NCBI GenBank assembly: GCA_030672375.1
Contig: DAOVGP010000029.1
Span: 1-9,683, forward strand
Reading direction: 5' to 3'
Origin: Candidatus Aenigmatarchaeota archaeon
Lineage (GTDB): Archaea > Aenigmatarchaeota > Aenigmatarchaeia > CG10238-14
Length of the DNA: 9,683 nt
The notes under the pieces were generated by a model, which had not been told where the DNA came from, did no database searches, and saw only the letters and a program-made list of their open reading frames with translations. The position numbers and the translations under genes were made by a program. This document shows positions 1 to 5,711 of the stretch, piece after piece. Every line of letters starts with the position of its first letter. Positions within the stretch are counted from its first letter, which is position 1.

Positions 1-12
1 GAAGGATACAAC

Positions 13-192
13 ATGTTTGACTTAGTTTTAAATTTTAATTTTCCATTAACAGTTTATTTTATCATCTGGTTCATGTTCATAATTTGGCTGTTCGAATCGA
101 GAAAAGAAAGAAAATTTTGGGTTGTTCTTTTGATTTTACTGATCATCACATCTATAGTTGCCATGAACTGCATGAACTGCCTTCAATTCTAA
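13..192 (+). CDS. Small two-helix membrane protein (complete 59 aa, or C-terminal end of a longer gene)
   Basis: The frame reads 59 residues from an ATG at 13 to TAA at 190-192. It is also open back to the window edge (E-G-Y-N before the Met), so this may be the tail of a longer protein. Two hydrophobic segments are visible, at about residues 9-27 and 36-51, separated by a charged turn (ESRKERK). By the positive-inside rule the turn should be cytoplasmic, with both ends outside. The C-terminus reads MNCMNC, encoded by a perfect tandem 9-base repeat at 163-180. I do not recognise the family. A weak purine stretch (GAAGGA, 1-6) lies seven bases before the ATG and could be a ribosome-binding site. 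The coding call rests on the membrane-protein-like composition only. Confidence 0.5.
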   Translation: MFDLVLNFNFPLTVYFIIWFMFIIWLFESRKERKFWVVLLILLIITSIVAMNCMNCLQF

Positions 193-200
193 GACATTTA

Positions 201-208
201 TTTATAAG
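201..208 (+). promoter_or_regulatory. Box A (TATA) promoter of the first lipoprotein gene
   Basis: TTTATAAG is a good archaeal box A. With the usual spacing of about 26 bases, transcription would start near 231, giving a leader of roughly 22 bases that contains the Shine-Dalgarno site at 238-246. It lies just after the stop of the small upstream frame, so this gene probably has its own transcript. Confidence 0.55.
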
Positions 209-237
209 ACACAAATAATATATTAAAATTATTAAAA

Positions 238-246
238 GGAAGGAGG
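238..246 (+). promoter_or_regulatory. Strong Shine-Dalgarno site
   Basis: GGAAGGAGG lies six bases before the ATG at 253 and contains the full GGAGG core. It is the best ribosome-binding site in the window. The two downstream paralogues have none. Confidence 0.8.
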
Positions 247-252
247 AAGAAA

Positions 253-1182
253 ATGAAGAAGTTATTACCTTTGTTGCTTTTGACTTTAGTAGTTGTCGTT
301 TCTGGATGTTTAGGTCAAGCGCCAGTAACAACAATAACCTGTACTGGTGCAGGAATTTCAGATGGCGTAACGATAACAGATTTCATTTTTGATTTTAATG
401 AGATTTACGGAGGAGAATCAGTGGGTTTAGAGATGACAGTTGAAAACCTTGGTGGTTCAGATGGTTTATTTGAAAGTTACCAATTGTTTGGACCTGATTT
501 CGGTACTGGAGCTATGCAGTGGGAAATTACAAGTGGAAGTGGATCAGCATTAGATCTAGCTGTAGACCTATCAGCGCCAAACCAAGACTTGGGTATTCCA
601 GGCGGAATGGAAACAATATTATGGACGGTAAAAGCACCTAGTGGATTAACAGTTGAGACACCATTCAATTTCAACATAAGAGAAACTTATGAATACCAAA
701 CATCATTTTCTGGTATATTAACAGTGATGAGCTCGACTTACTTAAGAACACTGCCACCAGAAGAAAGAAAGGAATTGATTCAGAGTGGAGGTTTGACTGC
801 ACAATGTCATACTGGAGGACCCATTAAAGTTGAAGGTGCCGCAGGTACACATTTTGTAGACCCAGCTAGTTCACCAAAAAAGATAAGGTTCAAAGTTACT
901 AACGTAGGACCTGGTTATCCATTCTATGAGACTGGAGGAGATAGTAATTACGATGATATAAGTGATACAAGTATGTACAGAGTTCATGTTAAGCCTACTA
1001 CAGGAACAGTAGTTTGTGCCGATCAAGTTAAAACCTTAAGTAGAGGGCAAACTGGAACGTTTGATTGTACTTTTACAGCACCAACACCATCAGCGAAGAC
1101 GGATTACACTTTCCAAGTGGACATAGAATACTACTATTGGCAAGATAGTGCAATAGCAATCAAGGTACTAAGACCGCTTTAG
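253..1182 (+). CDS. Secreted lipoprotein, first of three tandem paralogues
   Basis: 309 residues; function unknown. The N-terminus is a lipoprotein signal peptide: MKK, a Leu/Val core, then the lipobox VSGC with lipidated Cys19, so the mature protein should sit on the outer face of the cytoplasmic membrane. Two beta-rich, Ig-like regions follow. The first (about 38-160) has a CARDB-like start, a strand pair ending in V-E-N-L-G. The second (about 190-309) contains K-V-T-N-V-G-P-G-Y-P. They are joined by the segment YLRTLPPEERKELIQSGG (163-180), well conserved in both neighbours. Cys255 and Cys272 are conserved in all three copies and probably form a disulfide. Cys30 and Cys185 are private to this copy. 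The C-terminus ends in an aromatic strand (YYYW) and R-P-L. The start is fixed by the strong ribosome-binding site and the signal peptide. An adhesive or substrate-binding role is possible but not shown. Confidence 0.88.
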   Translation: MKKLLPLLLLTLVVVVSGCLGQAPVTTITCTGAGISDGVTITDFIFDFNEIYGGESVGLEMTVENLGGSDGLFESYQLFGPDFGTGAMQWEITSGSGSALDLAVDLSAPNQDLGIPGGMETILWTVKAPSGLTVETPFNFNIRETYEYQTSFSGILTVMSSTYLRTLPPEERKELIQSGGLTAQCHTGGPIKVEGAAGTHFVDPASSPKKIRFKVTNVGPGYPFYETGGDSNYDDISDTSMYRVHVKPTTGTVVCADQVKTLSRGQTGTFDCTFTAPTPSAKTDYTFQVDIEYYYWQDSAIAIKVLRPL

Positions 1183-1192
1183 AGGAATTTAA

Positions 1193-1227
1193 CTCTACCT
1201 CTATTTTTTAATTTTGGTAGAGATTTT
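1193..1227 (+). terminator. Possible hairpin plus T-tract terminator after lipoprotein 1
   Basis: CTCTACC (1193-1199) can pair with GGTAGAG (1216-1222) in a perfect 7-bp stem with a 16-base A/T-rich loop, followed by TTTT at 1224-1227 and further T-rich sequence. An overlapping alternative stem (AGAGG 1181-1185 with CCTCT 1198-1202) exists. Archaeal termination depends mainly on T-tracts, so the hairpin may act in mRNA 3'-end stability instead. Confidence 0.35.
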
Positions 1228-1262
1228 AAGTTTTGTTTAAGAAAGGGTTTATTCTGGGTTTT

Positions 1263-1270
1263 ATTTAAAA
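1263..1270 (+). promoter_or_regulatory. Box A promoter of lipoprotein 2, pointing to a leaderless start at 1292
   Basis: ATTTAAAA is centred about 26 bases upstream of the ATG at 1292, the spacing expected when transcription begins at the start codon. No Shine-Dalgarno site precedes either 1277 or 1292. This favours 1292 over the longer reading. Confidence 0.45.
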
Positions 1271-1291
1271 TTAAAAATGTTAATTGATTTT

Positions 1292-2224
1292 ATGAAAAGG
1301 TTAATGATATTATTATCCTTGATTCTAATTGTTATATTTTCTGGATGTGGTGAACAGGGAATTTCAATAGTTGGTGATATTAAAGATGGTTTAGTAATAA
1401 AAAAATTCTGGTTTGATAGTTCAAATGCCTATCCAGGAGATAGGGTGGGTTTGAATCTAGAATTACAAAATATTGGAGAAGCTGAAGCTACCAGTATAAG
1501 TGCGACATTATTTGGACTTGAAAGTATCTGGTGGAGACCTCCTTTACCCCTTCCACTACCGCCTCCACCAAAAACTATTTCCCGTTTATCCCCTTCAGAA
1601 CCTGAAGTACAAATTGAAGGCGAATCACGCATCGTAAAGTGGGTATTAACTGCTCCTGATGTAGAAACAGAAACAAACTATGATATTGGAACAAGAGTTA
1701 TTTACAAATATAGTACTGTTTATACAGGAACGTTAAGAATTATCAAAGATGTTTATTTAGAAACTTTAACAGAACAAGAAAGAAGCGGTTTATTAGAAAA
1801 GAATGGTGTAATTTCATCAACAGTAACGGGTGGGCCTTTATCTGTCAGTCCTGTAAAAGGTAGAAATTTTGTCATATCTTCAACAGTCACTGGAACTATA
1901 CCTATTGTTTTTGAATTGACTAATTCAGGAAGCGGGTATCCCAGTAGTTCGACAGATATAGATAAAGACAAGTATAAAGTCAAAATTTCATCACAGACAG
2001 GTTTCGATAGTTGTGATTCGTACGGGCTAATGGAGAATGGAAACCGAATTGTAAAATTAAGTAAAGGTGAAAGTCGATTTTTCAATTGTATCTATGATAT
2101 ACCCGACTATGATGATAAAGATTTTGTAAACAAACAAGACGTTGTTTTTTCCGTGACATTTGATTATTATTATTATATCGATGATATAGCTTCAATTATT
2201 GTTAATCCGTTGCTTGGAATCTAA
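1292..2224 (+). CDS. Secreted lipoprotein, second tandem paralogue, with proline-rich insert
   Basis: 310 residues from the ATG at 1292. A start at 1277 would add five residues (MLIDF). The shorter start gives a signal peptide of the same length as copy 1, with lipobox FSGC and lipidated Cys19, and fits the box A spacing. The architecture matches the neighbours: a first beta domain with L-Q-N-I-G, the linker YLETLTEQERSGLLEKNG, a second domain with L-T-N-S-G-S-G-Y-P, the conserved Cys pair (241 and 266) and an aromatic YYYY strand near the end. Two oddities are unique to this copy. A run of Pro and Leu (residues 83-93, bases 1538-1570) sits in the middle of domain 1, and the heptapeptide ISSTVTG occurs twice (bases 1811-1831 and 1874-1894). 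Function unknown. The divergence from copies 1 and 3 is large, so the duplication is old. Confidence 0.86.
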   Translation: MKRLMILLSLILIVIFSGCGEQGISIVGDIKDGLVIKKFWFDSSNAYPGDRVGLNLELQNIGEAEATSISATLFGLESIWWRPPLPLPLPPPPKTISRLSPSEPEVQIEGESRIVKWVLTAPDVETETNYDIGTRVIYKYSTVYTGTLRIIKDVYLETLTEQERSGLLEKNGVISSTVTGGPLSVSPVKGRNFVISSTVTGTIPIVFELTNSGSGYPSSSTDIDKDKYKVKISSQTGFDSCDSYGLMENGNRIVKLSKGESRFFNCIYDIPDYDDKDFVNKQDVVFSVTFDYYYYIDDIASIIVNPLLGI

Positions 2225-2232
2225 TTTTTAAG
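2225..2232 (+). promoter_or_regulatory. Box A promoter of lipoprotein 3, directly after the previous stop codon
   Basis: TTTTTAAG begins on the base after the TAA of lipoprotein 2 and is centred 27 bases before the ATG at 2256. There is no Shine-Dalgarno site, so a leaderless transcript is likely. Confidence 0.42.
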
Positions 2233-2255
2233 TGTAAACTACTAAGATATTATAT

Positions 2256-3170
2256 ATGATAAAAAATTTCGTTATTATTCTATCATTGATTGTTATCGTT
2301 ACAATTTCTGGTTGTATTGGCCAAACGTCCTTAATAACAGGTGGACCTGGTATTGTGATAACAGATGCTTCAGTAGATTATTCGCCTATATTTGCAGGGG
2401 ATACGGTGGGATGGAATTTAGAAGTTCAGAACCAAGGGGAAGACAACACCTTTATACACAGAATAACATGGTTTGGTGTTGATATGTCAGCCTGGAAGTT
2501 AAATCCTTCTGGACCCATTGATATATTAACACGACCTAATGTTGTGGGAGCTGATCCTATAACAGGTTTTGAAGGGGGCACTTATTTTGAGACTAGATCA
2601 ATTACAGCACCTACTATTATAAAATCTCCAACTACTGTTGACCTCGGGATTAGAATTGAATACTCTTACGATACAGATTTCTCAGCAACTATGAGAGTTA
2701 TGGATCCAGACTATCTTAGAACGTTATCTGCCGAAGAAAAAAATGCCTTGATACAATCTGGTGGTATTAGAGATTCAACAAGCACTTCGGCACCTTTATC
2801 TGTAAAGGCGGCTAGCGGTGCTCATTTCGTAGCAAGGGGAGGCGGTGCAAGAGACATAACTATCCCATTCAGAATTACTAACATTGGTCCTGGTCTTCCG
2901 TATAGATATGGAGTAGCATCTGCTGATGATGCAGCAACTACTGGGGGTTTATATGAAGTTAGTGTAGCAAGTACAAGTTCTAATTTAGATTGTAGTGGTG
3001 TGGGTAATATAGTATTGAGTAGAGGTAAAAATGGTGGTTTTGGTTGTGACCTCACTATTCCTTCAACAGTCATTAATTATGAGGATCGTACATTCTCTTT
3101 AACACTTAGATACAATTATTATGTGGATGGAAGCACGAGTCTAACCATCAATCCGGAATATGGTACTTAA
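2256..3170 (+). CDS. Secreted lipoprotein, third tandem paralogue
   Basis: 304 residues. The signal peptide ends in the lipobox ISGC with lipidated Cys20. Domain 1 (about 30-150) carries V-G-W-N-L-E-V-Q-N-Q-G, the counterpart of V-G-L-E-M-T-V-E-N-L-G in copy 1. The linker YLRTLSAEEKNALIQSGG (153-170) is closer to copy 1 than copy 2 is. Domain 2 carries F-R-I-T-N-I-G-P-G-L-P, the conserved Cys pair (246 and 264) and an aromatic C-terminal strand (Y-N-Y-Y). No proline insert is present. I do not recognise a named family. It ends 12 bases from the 3' end of the convergent tRNA gene, with no clear T-tract terminator between them, so its transcript may run antisense into the tRNA. Confidence 0.87.
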   Translation: MIKNFVIILSLIVIVTISGCIGQTSLITGGPGIVITDASVDYSPIFAGDTVGWNLEVQNQGEDNTFIHRITWFGVDMSAWKLNPSGPIDILTRPNVVGADPITGFEGGTYFETRSITAPTIIKSPTTVDLGIRIEYSYDTDFSATMRVMDPDYLRTLSAEEKNALIQSGGIRDSTSTSAPLSVKAASGAHFVARGGGARDITIPFRITNIGPGLPYRYGVASADDAATTGGLYEVSVASTSSNLDCSGVGNIVLSRGKNGGFGCDLTIPSTVINYEDRTFSLTLRYNYYVDGSTSLTINPEYGT

Positions 3171-3182
3171 GTAATTTATTAG

Positions 3183-3266
3183 TGGGTCCACCCGGAATTG
3201 AACCGAGCTTTCTACCGTTCTCATGGAATTGTGAGGGTAGTGTCCTAACCGATAGACTATGGACCC
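3183..3266 (-). tRNA. tRNA-Val (anticodon CAC) with a 12-base intron, CCA not encoded
   Basis: Read on the - strand, the gene folds completely. The acceptor stem GGGTCCA/TGGACCC is 7 bp, followed by T8 A9. The D stem is GTCT/GGAC with an eight-base loop containing GG. A26 precedes the anticodon stem CTACC/GGTAG. The variable loop is AAAG, the T stem CTCGG/CCGGG (one T-G pair) with loop TTCAATT, and the discriminator is A73. Removing the intron leaves the seven-base anticodon loop CTCACAC, so the anticodon is CAC (valine, codon GUG). A35, C36 and A73, the usual valine identity bases, are present. The mature length is 72 bases before CCA addition. The sequence after A73 is CTA, so CCA must be added enzymatically. 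The 5' ten bases overlap the end of the endonuclease Q gene on the same strand. A box A-like CTAAAAATTC at 3304-3295 could give an independent start near 3272. Confidence 0.9.
3218..3229 (-). other. Intron of tRNA-Val at position 37/38 (relaxed bulge-helix-bulge)
   Basis: Loop bases CTCA (positions 32-35) pair with TGAG in the intron to give the 4-bp central helix. The 3' bulge is AA|C, where C becomes position 38, and the 5' cut falls in CA|A after A37. The excised 12 bases are ATTCCATGAGAA. No outer helix can form inside such a short intron, so this is a relaxed form of the motif cut by the archaeal tRNA splicing endonuclease. Confidence 0.8.
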
Positions 3267-4552
3267 TTGAAATCGATTAATTTTTTCTGAGTATGAATTT
3301 TTAGGTTTTTCTGTTTTTTCTCAAATCTTTCAAACTCTGAATCATCAAGTACAAGTCTACCATAAACACCGTCATATCCCGGAATTATTTTTACTCTTCC
3401 TTCCCTGTTTTTCATTATCAACTCAACCAACTGTTTTTTTGTTACTTCTTCAAGTTTTTCTTTTGGAACATCTAACAACACATTAAATTCATTACCAAAC
3501 CTTTCAATCAACTTATTGTATTCTCCCCAGACTGTCTTAGAGTAAAGAGTGTTTATCTTAAAAACAGTCTTGATCAATTCAGTCAACGGTATCAAATGTT
3601 TGTAGGGTATCACATCTTTTGGGACGAACCCTTCTTCTCTGTCGGCCAACTCTTCAACTCTCTCCTCAACACCAACCGTCAACTTTCTGCGACAAACAGG
3701 ACAGACATTATCGATCTTTAAAGACTGCTTGGGAGACAAACTGATATTACATTTCCTATGTCCAGTCCAATGATATTTTCCGTAAGCAGGGTCTACTTCA
3801 ATCGTGAACAAAAATCTTTCTTTATCCTTTTTCTTTACAGCATCTAGGATTTCCCAGTAAGTTAATTTTTCAAGTTCAAACACATTACATTCCCTACCTA
3901 ATCTCCAAGGCCAAGGACTGTGGCAATCTGAGTTTGACATTAATGTAAACTTGTTAAGAGAAGACAACCTCCAATTCATTGGTGGATCACTGGACAAACC
4001 TGTTTCCAAAGCGTAGATGTACTTAGTCTGATCTTGATAACAGTCTTCTATTCTATCAAAACCAGATTTAGAACCGAATAAAGAAAACCAAGGGGTCCAC
4101 ACGTGGGCAGGGACTATTAAAGTATCCTTGTAGATATTAATGAGTGTTTCAACTAATTCTACACTCGTTCTATCATTCAATAAAAGTCTACCGTCTATGC
4201 CCAACTTTCCTCCTAATTTGGCCAATGCCTCGTTTATTTGTTCTACTATATCAAAGCTAGGAACGTGAATGACGTGGTGAATTTTTCGAGTTTTATTATC
4301 TTGAATGTAAATTGTACTTATCTCAGTCGTGAGCATGAAGTTAAGTTTATCGTAAGAATACAGGCCAGTATTTTCAACTGGTTTTAATTTCTCCTTCAAT
4401 TCTTCTAACCATTTTGGATGAGTAAAATCACCAGTACCTATTAGATTCAATCCTTTAAATTTTCCGTATTTGGTCAGATGTTCTATATCCATGTCTTTAC
4501 TCGTTGCACGTGCGTATTTACTGTGGATGTGTAAATCTGAGAATATCCTCAT
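3257..4552 (-). CDS. endoQ: Endonuclease Q-like PHP-domain DNA repair nuclease
   Basis: 431 residues. Endonuclease Q nicks DNA 5' of deaminated bases (uracil, hypoxanthine, xanthine) and of abasic sites. The N-terminal PHP domain shows its metal ligands in order: D-L-H-I-H (His8, His10), G-T-G-D-F-T-H (Asp42, His45), T-T-E (Glu77), P-A-H-V-W-T-P (His150) and S-N-S-D-C-H-S-P (Asp209, His211). A zinc-binding region follows, with likely ligands among His265, Cys268, Cys284 and Cys287 (C-P-V-C), then the family signature R-V-E-E-L-A-D-R at 298-305. The C-terminus carries Q-K-K-L-I-D-F-K (422-429), which resembles a PCNA-interacting box. Length is close to the known family (about 400-425). The ATG at 4552 has an AAGGTG site five bases upstream. 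The final K-G-P and the TAG stop lie inside the 5' end of tRNA-Val. radA lies 57 bases upstream on the same strand. Confidence 0.88.
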   Translation of the reverse strand: MRIFSDLHIHSKYARATSKDMDIEHLTKYGKFKGLNLIGTGDFTHPKWLEELKEKLKPVENTGLYSYDKLNFMLTTEISTIYIQDNKTRKIHHVIHVPSFDIVEQINEALAKLGGKLGIDGRLLLNDRTSVELVETLINIYKDTLIVPAHVWTPWFSLFGSKSGFDRIEDCYQDQTKYIYALETGLSSDPPMNWRLSSLNKFTLMSNSDCHSPWPWRLGRECNVFELEKLTYWEILDAVKKKDKERFLFTIEVDPAYGKYHWTGHRKCNISLSPKQSLKIDNVCPVCRRKLTVGVEERVEELADREEGFVPKDVIPYKHLIPLTELIKTVFKINTLYSKTVWGEYNKLIERFGNEFNVLLDVPKEKLEEVTKKQLVELIMKNREGRVKIIPGYDGVYGRLVLDDSEFERFEKKQKNLKIHTQKKLIDFKGP

Positions 4553-4557
4553 CGGTA

Positions 4558-4563
4558 CACCTT
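4558..4563 (-). promoter_or_regulatory. Shine-Dalgarno site of the endonuclease Q gene
   Basis: AAGGTG on the - strand, five bases before the ATG, matches the AGGTG-type sites of radA and the histone gene in this window and fixes the start. Confidence 0.6.
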
Positions 4564-4583
4564 ACTATACTTTACTGAATAGG

Positions 4584-4603
4584 TTTAATAATTCTTGTCA
4601 AGA
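4584..4603 (-). promoter_or_regulatory. Possible endonuclease Q promoter with adjoining 11-base palindrome
   Basis: In the 57-base gap after radA the - strand reads TTATTAAA (4591-4584), a box A candidate placing transcription start near 4561. The palindrome TCTTG-T-CAAGA (4593-4603) touches its upstream side, where the BRE would be. If real, it would let the gene be expressed apart from radA. Both parts could be chance in A/T-rich DNA. Confidence 0.3.
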
Positions 4604-4609
4604 TAAGAT

Positions 4610-5560
4610 TTATTTAACATCTCTAATTCCTTCAGGTGTAATCCTGAAGATACATTCTCCCGGAGGAAGGTTAGGAGAATCCATCATCTTTGCAATTCTT
4701 TTCTCACCAGAAGATTTTCTGAGATATATACGATATGTACTTTGGTGTGCGAGTACATGCCCCCCAACCGGTCTAGTAGGATCACCAAATAGAATAGCGG
4801 GGTTAGATAAAACTTGATTCGTCACAAAAACTGCTAGATTCATGGAATCTGCTAAACGTTGTAGATGGTGTAAAAGTTTGTTAAGTTTCTGTTGTCTTGG
4901 TGCCAATTCTCCCCTACCTATATAGTCAGCTCGAAAGTGAGACGTGAGTGAATCTATAATCAAAAGTCTGATTTTTTTATCTTCGATTATTTCGTTGGCT
5001 TTCTCGACAAGAAATACCTCATGGTCTGAATTATAAGCTCTTGCGACATAGATGTTTTTTAATATTTTATTTGAATCCAACCCTAAAGCTGTTGCAATTT
5101 GTGATATTCTTCCTGGTCTAAAAGTAGCTTCCGTATCTATGAACAAACAATTTGCATTCAGTCCACCTTTTTCAGGAGGTAATTGAACGTTTACAGAAAG
5201 TTGAAAACCTATTTGTGATTTGCCTGATCCGAACTGTCCATATGTTTCGGTTATAGCTTGAGTCTCTACTCCACCCCCCAACAATTCATCTAAAGCCTGA
5301 CTACCAGTACTTATCTTTCCTATTTTTTTTCGTTGTTCCCATACTTTATCAGCAGATGTATAACCCATTTTGAGCATTTGTCTCACGTTATTGATTATCT
5401 TTCCTGCTGTTGCTTTTCCTATTTCTAGAATTCTGGCGAGTTCACCTGGCGAAGCAACTGCTATAGACATAGGATCTGTAAAACCCGTCTCAGTTAACTT
5501 ATCAGCAAGTTTTGGACCTACTCCTGGTATGTCCTCAAGATTGAATTTTTTCTTTTTCAT
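4610..5560 (-). CDS. radA: DNA repair and recombination protein RadA
   Basis: 316 residues; archaeal RecA/Rad51-family recombinase that forms filaments on single-stranded DNA and drives homologous pairing and strand exchange using ATP. The N-terminal helix-hairpin-helix domain (about 8-65) has I-P-G-V-G-P and I-A-V-A-S-P. The linker leads to I-S-T-G-S. The ATPase core shows Walker A G-Q-F-G-S-G-K-S (108-115), [10 protein letters not shown] with Glu144 as likely catalytic residue, and Walker B L-L-I-I-D (199-203). Further motifs are S-L-T-S-H-F-R, Y-I-G-R-G, R-Q-Q-K-L, F-V-T-N-Q-V and G-D-P-T-R-P-V-G-G. The protein starts right at the HhH domain, without the acidic N-terminal extension of Pyrococcus RadA. 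The inter-subunit linker motif is Y-T-S-A (67-70) instead of F-x-x-A. Start: AGGTGA four bases upstream of the ATG. Near-complete family agreement makes the call secure. Confidence 0.97.
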   Translation of the reverse strand: MKKKKFNLEDIPGVGPKLADKLTETGFTDPMSIAVASPGELARILEIGKATAGKIINNVRQMLKMGYTSADKVWEQRKKIGKISTGSQALDELLGGGVETQAITETYGQFGSGKSQIGFQLSVNVQLPPEKGGLNANCLFIDTEATFRPGRISQIATALGLDSNKILKNIYVARAYNSDHEVFLVEKANEIIEDKKIRLLIIDSLTSHFRADYIGRGELAPRQQKLNKLLHHLQRLADSMNLAVFVTNQVLSNPAILFGDPTRPVGGHVLAHQSTYRIYLRKSSGEKRIAKMMDSPNLPPGECIFRITPEGIRDVK

Positions 5561-5564
5561 TAAT

Positions 5565-5570
5565 TCACCT
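5565..5570 (-). promoter_or_regulatory. Shine-Dalgarno site of radA
   Basis: AGGTGA on the - strand lies four bases before the ATG at 5560 and complements the 16S rRNA 3' end (...AUCACCUCCU). Confidence 0.65.
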
Positions 5571-5607
5571 GCAAAACAACTTATCCATGATTCTATTGAG
5601 GGTGAAA

Positions 5608-5617
5608 TTACTTATAG
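5608..5617 (-). promoter_or_regulatory. Box A promoter of radA
   Basis: CTATAAGTAA on the - strand puts transcription start near 5587, with a leader of about 27 bases containing the AGGTGA site. It is separate from the divergent + strand promoter some 50 bases away. Confidence 0.5.
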
Positions 5618-5663
5618 TTATTAGATTTTCAACTTCCTCTTTCCCAGAAAGACAGTAAATTAT

Positions 5664-5672
5664 TTTTTATAT
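5664..5672 (+). promoter_or_regulatory. Box A promoter of the six-helix membrane protein gene
   Basis: TTTTTATAT on the + strand predicts a transcript start near 5695, leaving a leader of about 17 bases before the TTG start at 5712. That excludes most of the open frame upstream of 5712 from the mRNA, which supports the TTG start. Confidence 0.45.
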
Positions 5673-5702
5673 GAAAAACATATTCTTTTAATCAATTTAC
5701 TG

Positions 5703-5709
5703 AGTGATC
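5703..5709 (+). promoter_or_regulatory. Ribosome-binding site supporting a TTG start
   Basis: AGTGATC matches the GGTGATC that pairs with the 16S rRNA 3' end (GGATCACCTCC) except for one base. It lies two bases before TTG, the right register for this 3'-shifted pairing. Confidence 0.45.
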
Positions 5710-5711
5710 AC

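Larger units (their letters stand above)
253..3170 (+). repeat. Tandem array of three diverged paralogous lipoprotein genes
   Basis: The three genes share order of motifs, length (304-310 residues), lipobox, inter-domain linker, Cys pair and C-terminal aromatic strand, but are strongly diverged elsewhere. This indicates old tandem duplication with retained fold. Spacers are 94-109 and 31 bases. Confidence 0.85.

Noticed and set aside
1753..2085. Open frame of 110 codons on the - strand
   Set aside because: It is wholly antisense to the second lipoprotein, whose reading frame is supported by two paralogues.
3183..3266. Reading the tRNA as tRNA-Glu (CTC or TTC)
   Set aside because: The D-arm looks somewhat Glu-like and CTC and TTC both occur in the enlarged loop, but only CAC falls at positions 34-36 with T33 before it and with a splice motif that leaves a seven-base loop.
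4470..4817. Open frame of 115 codons on the + strand
   Set aside because: It runs antisense across the start of the endonuclease Q gene and the end of radA, both certain genes, and has no promoter, ribosome-binding site or recognisable composition.
5671..5673. ATG as start of the six-helix membrane protein
   Set aside because: It is in a different frame from 5712 and would lie upstream of the predicted transcript start.
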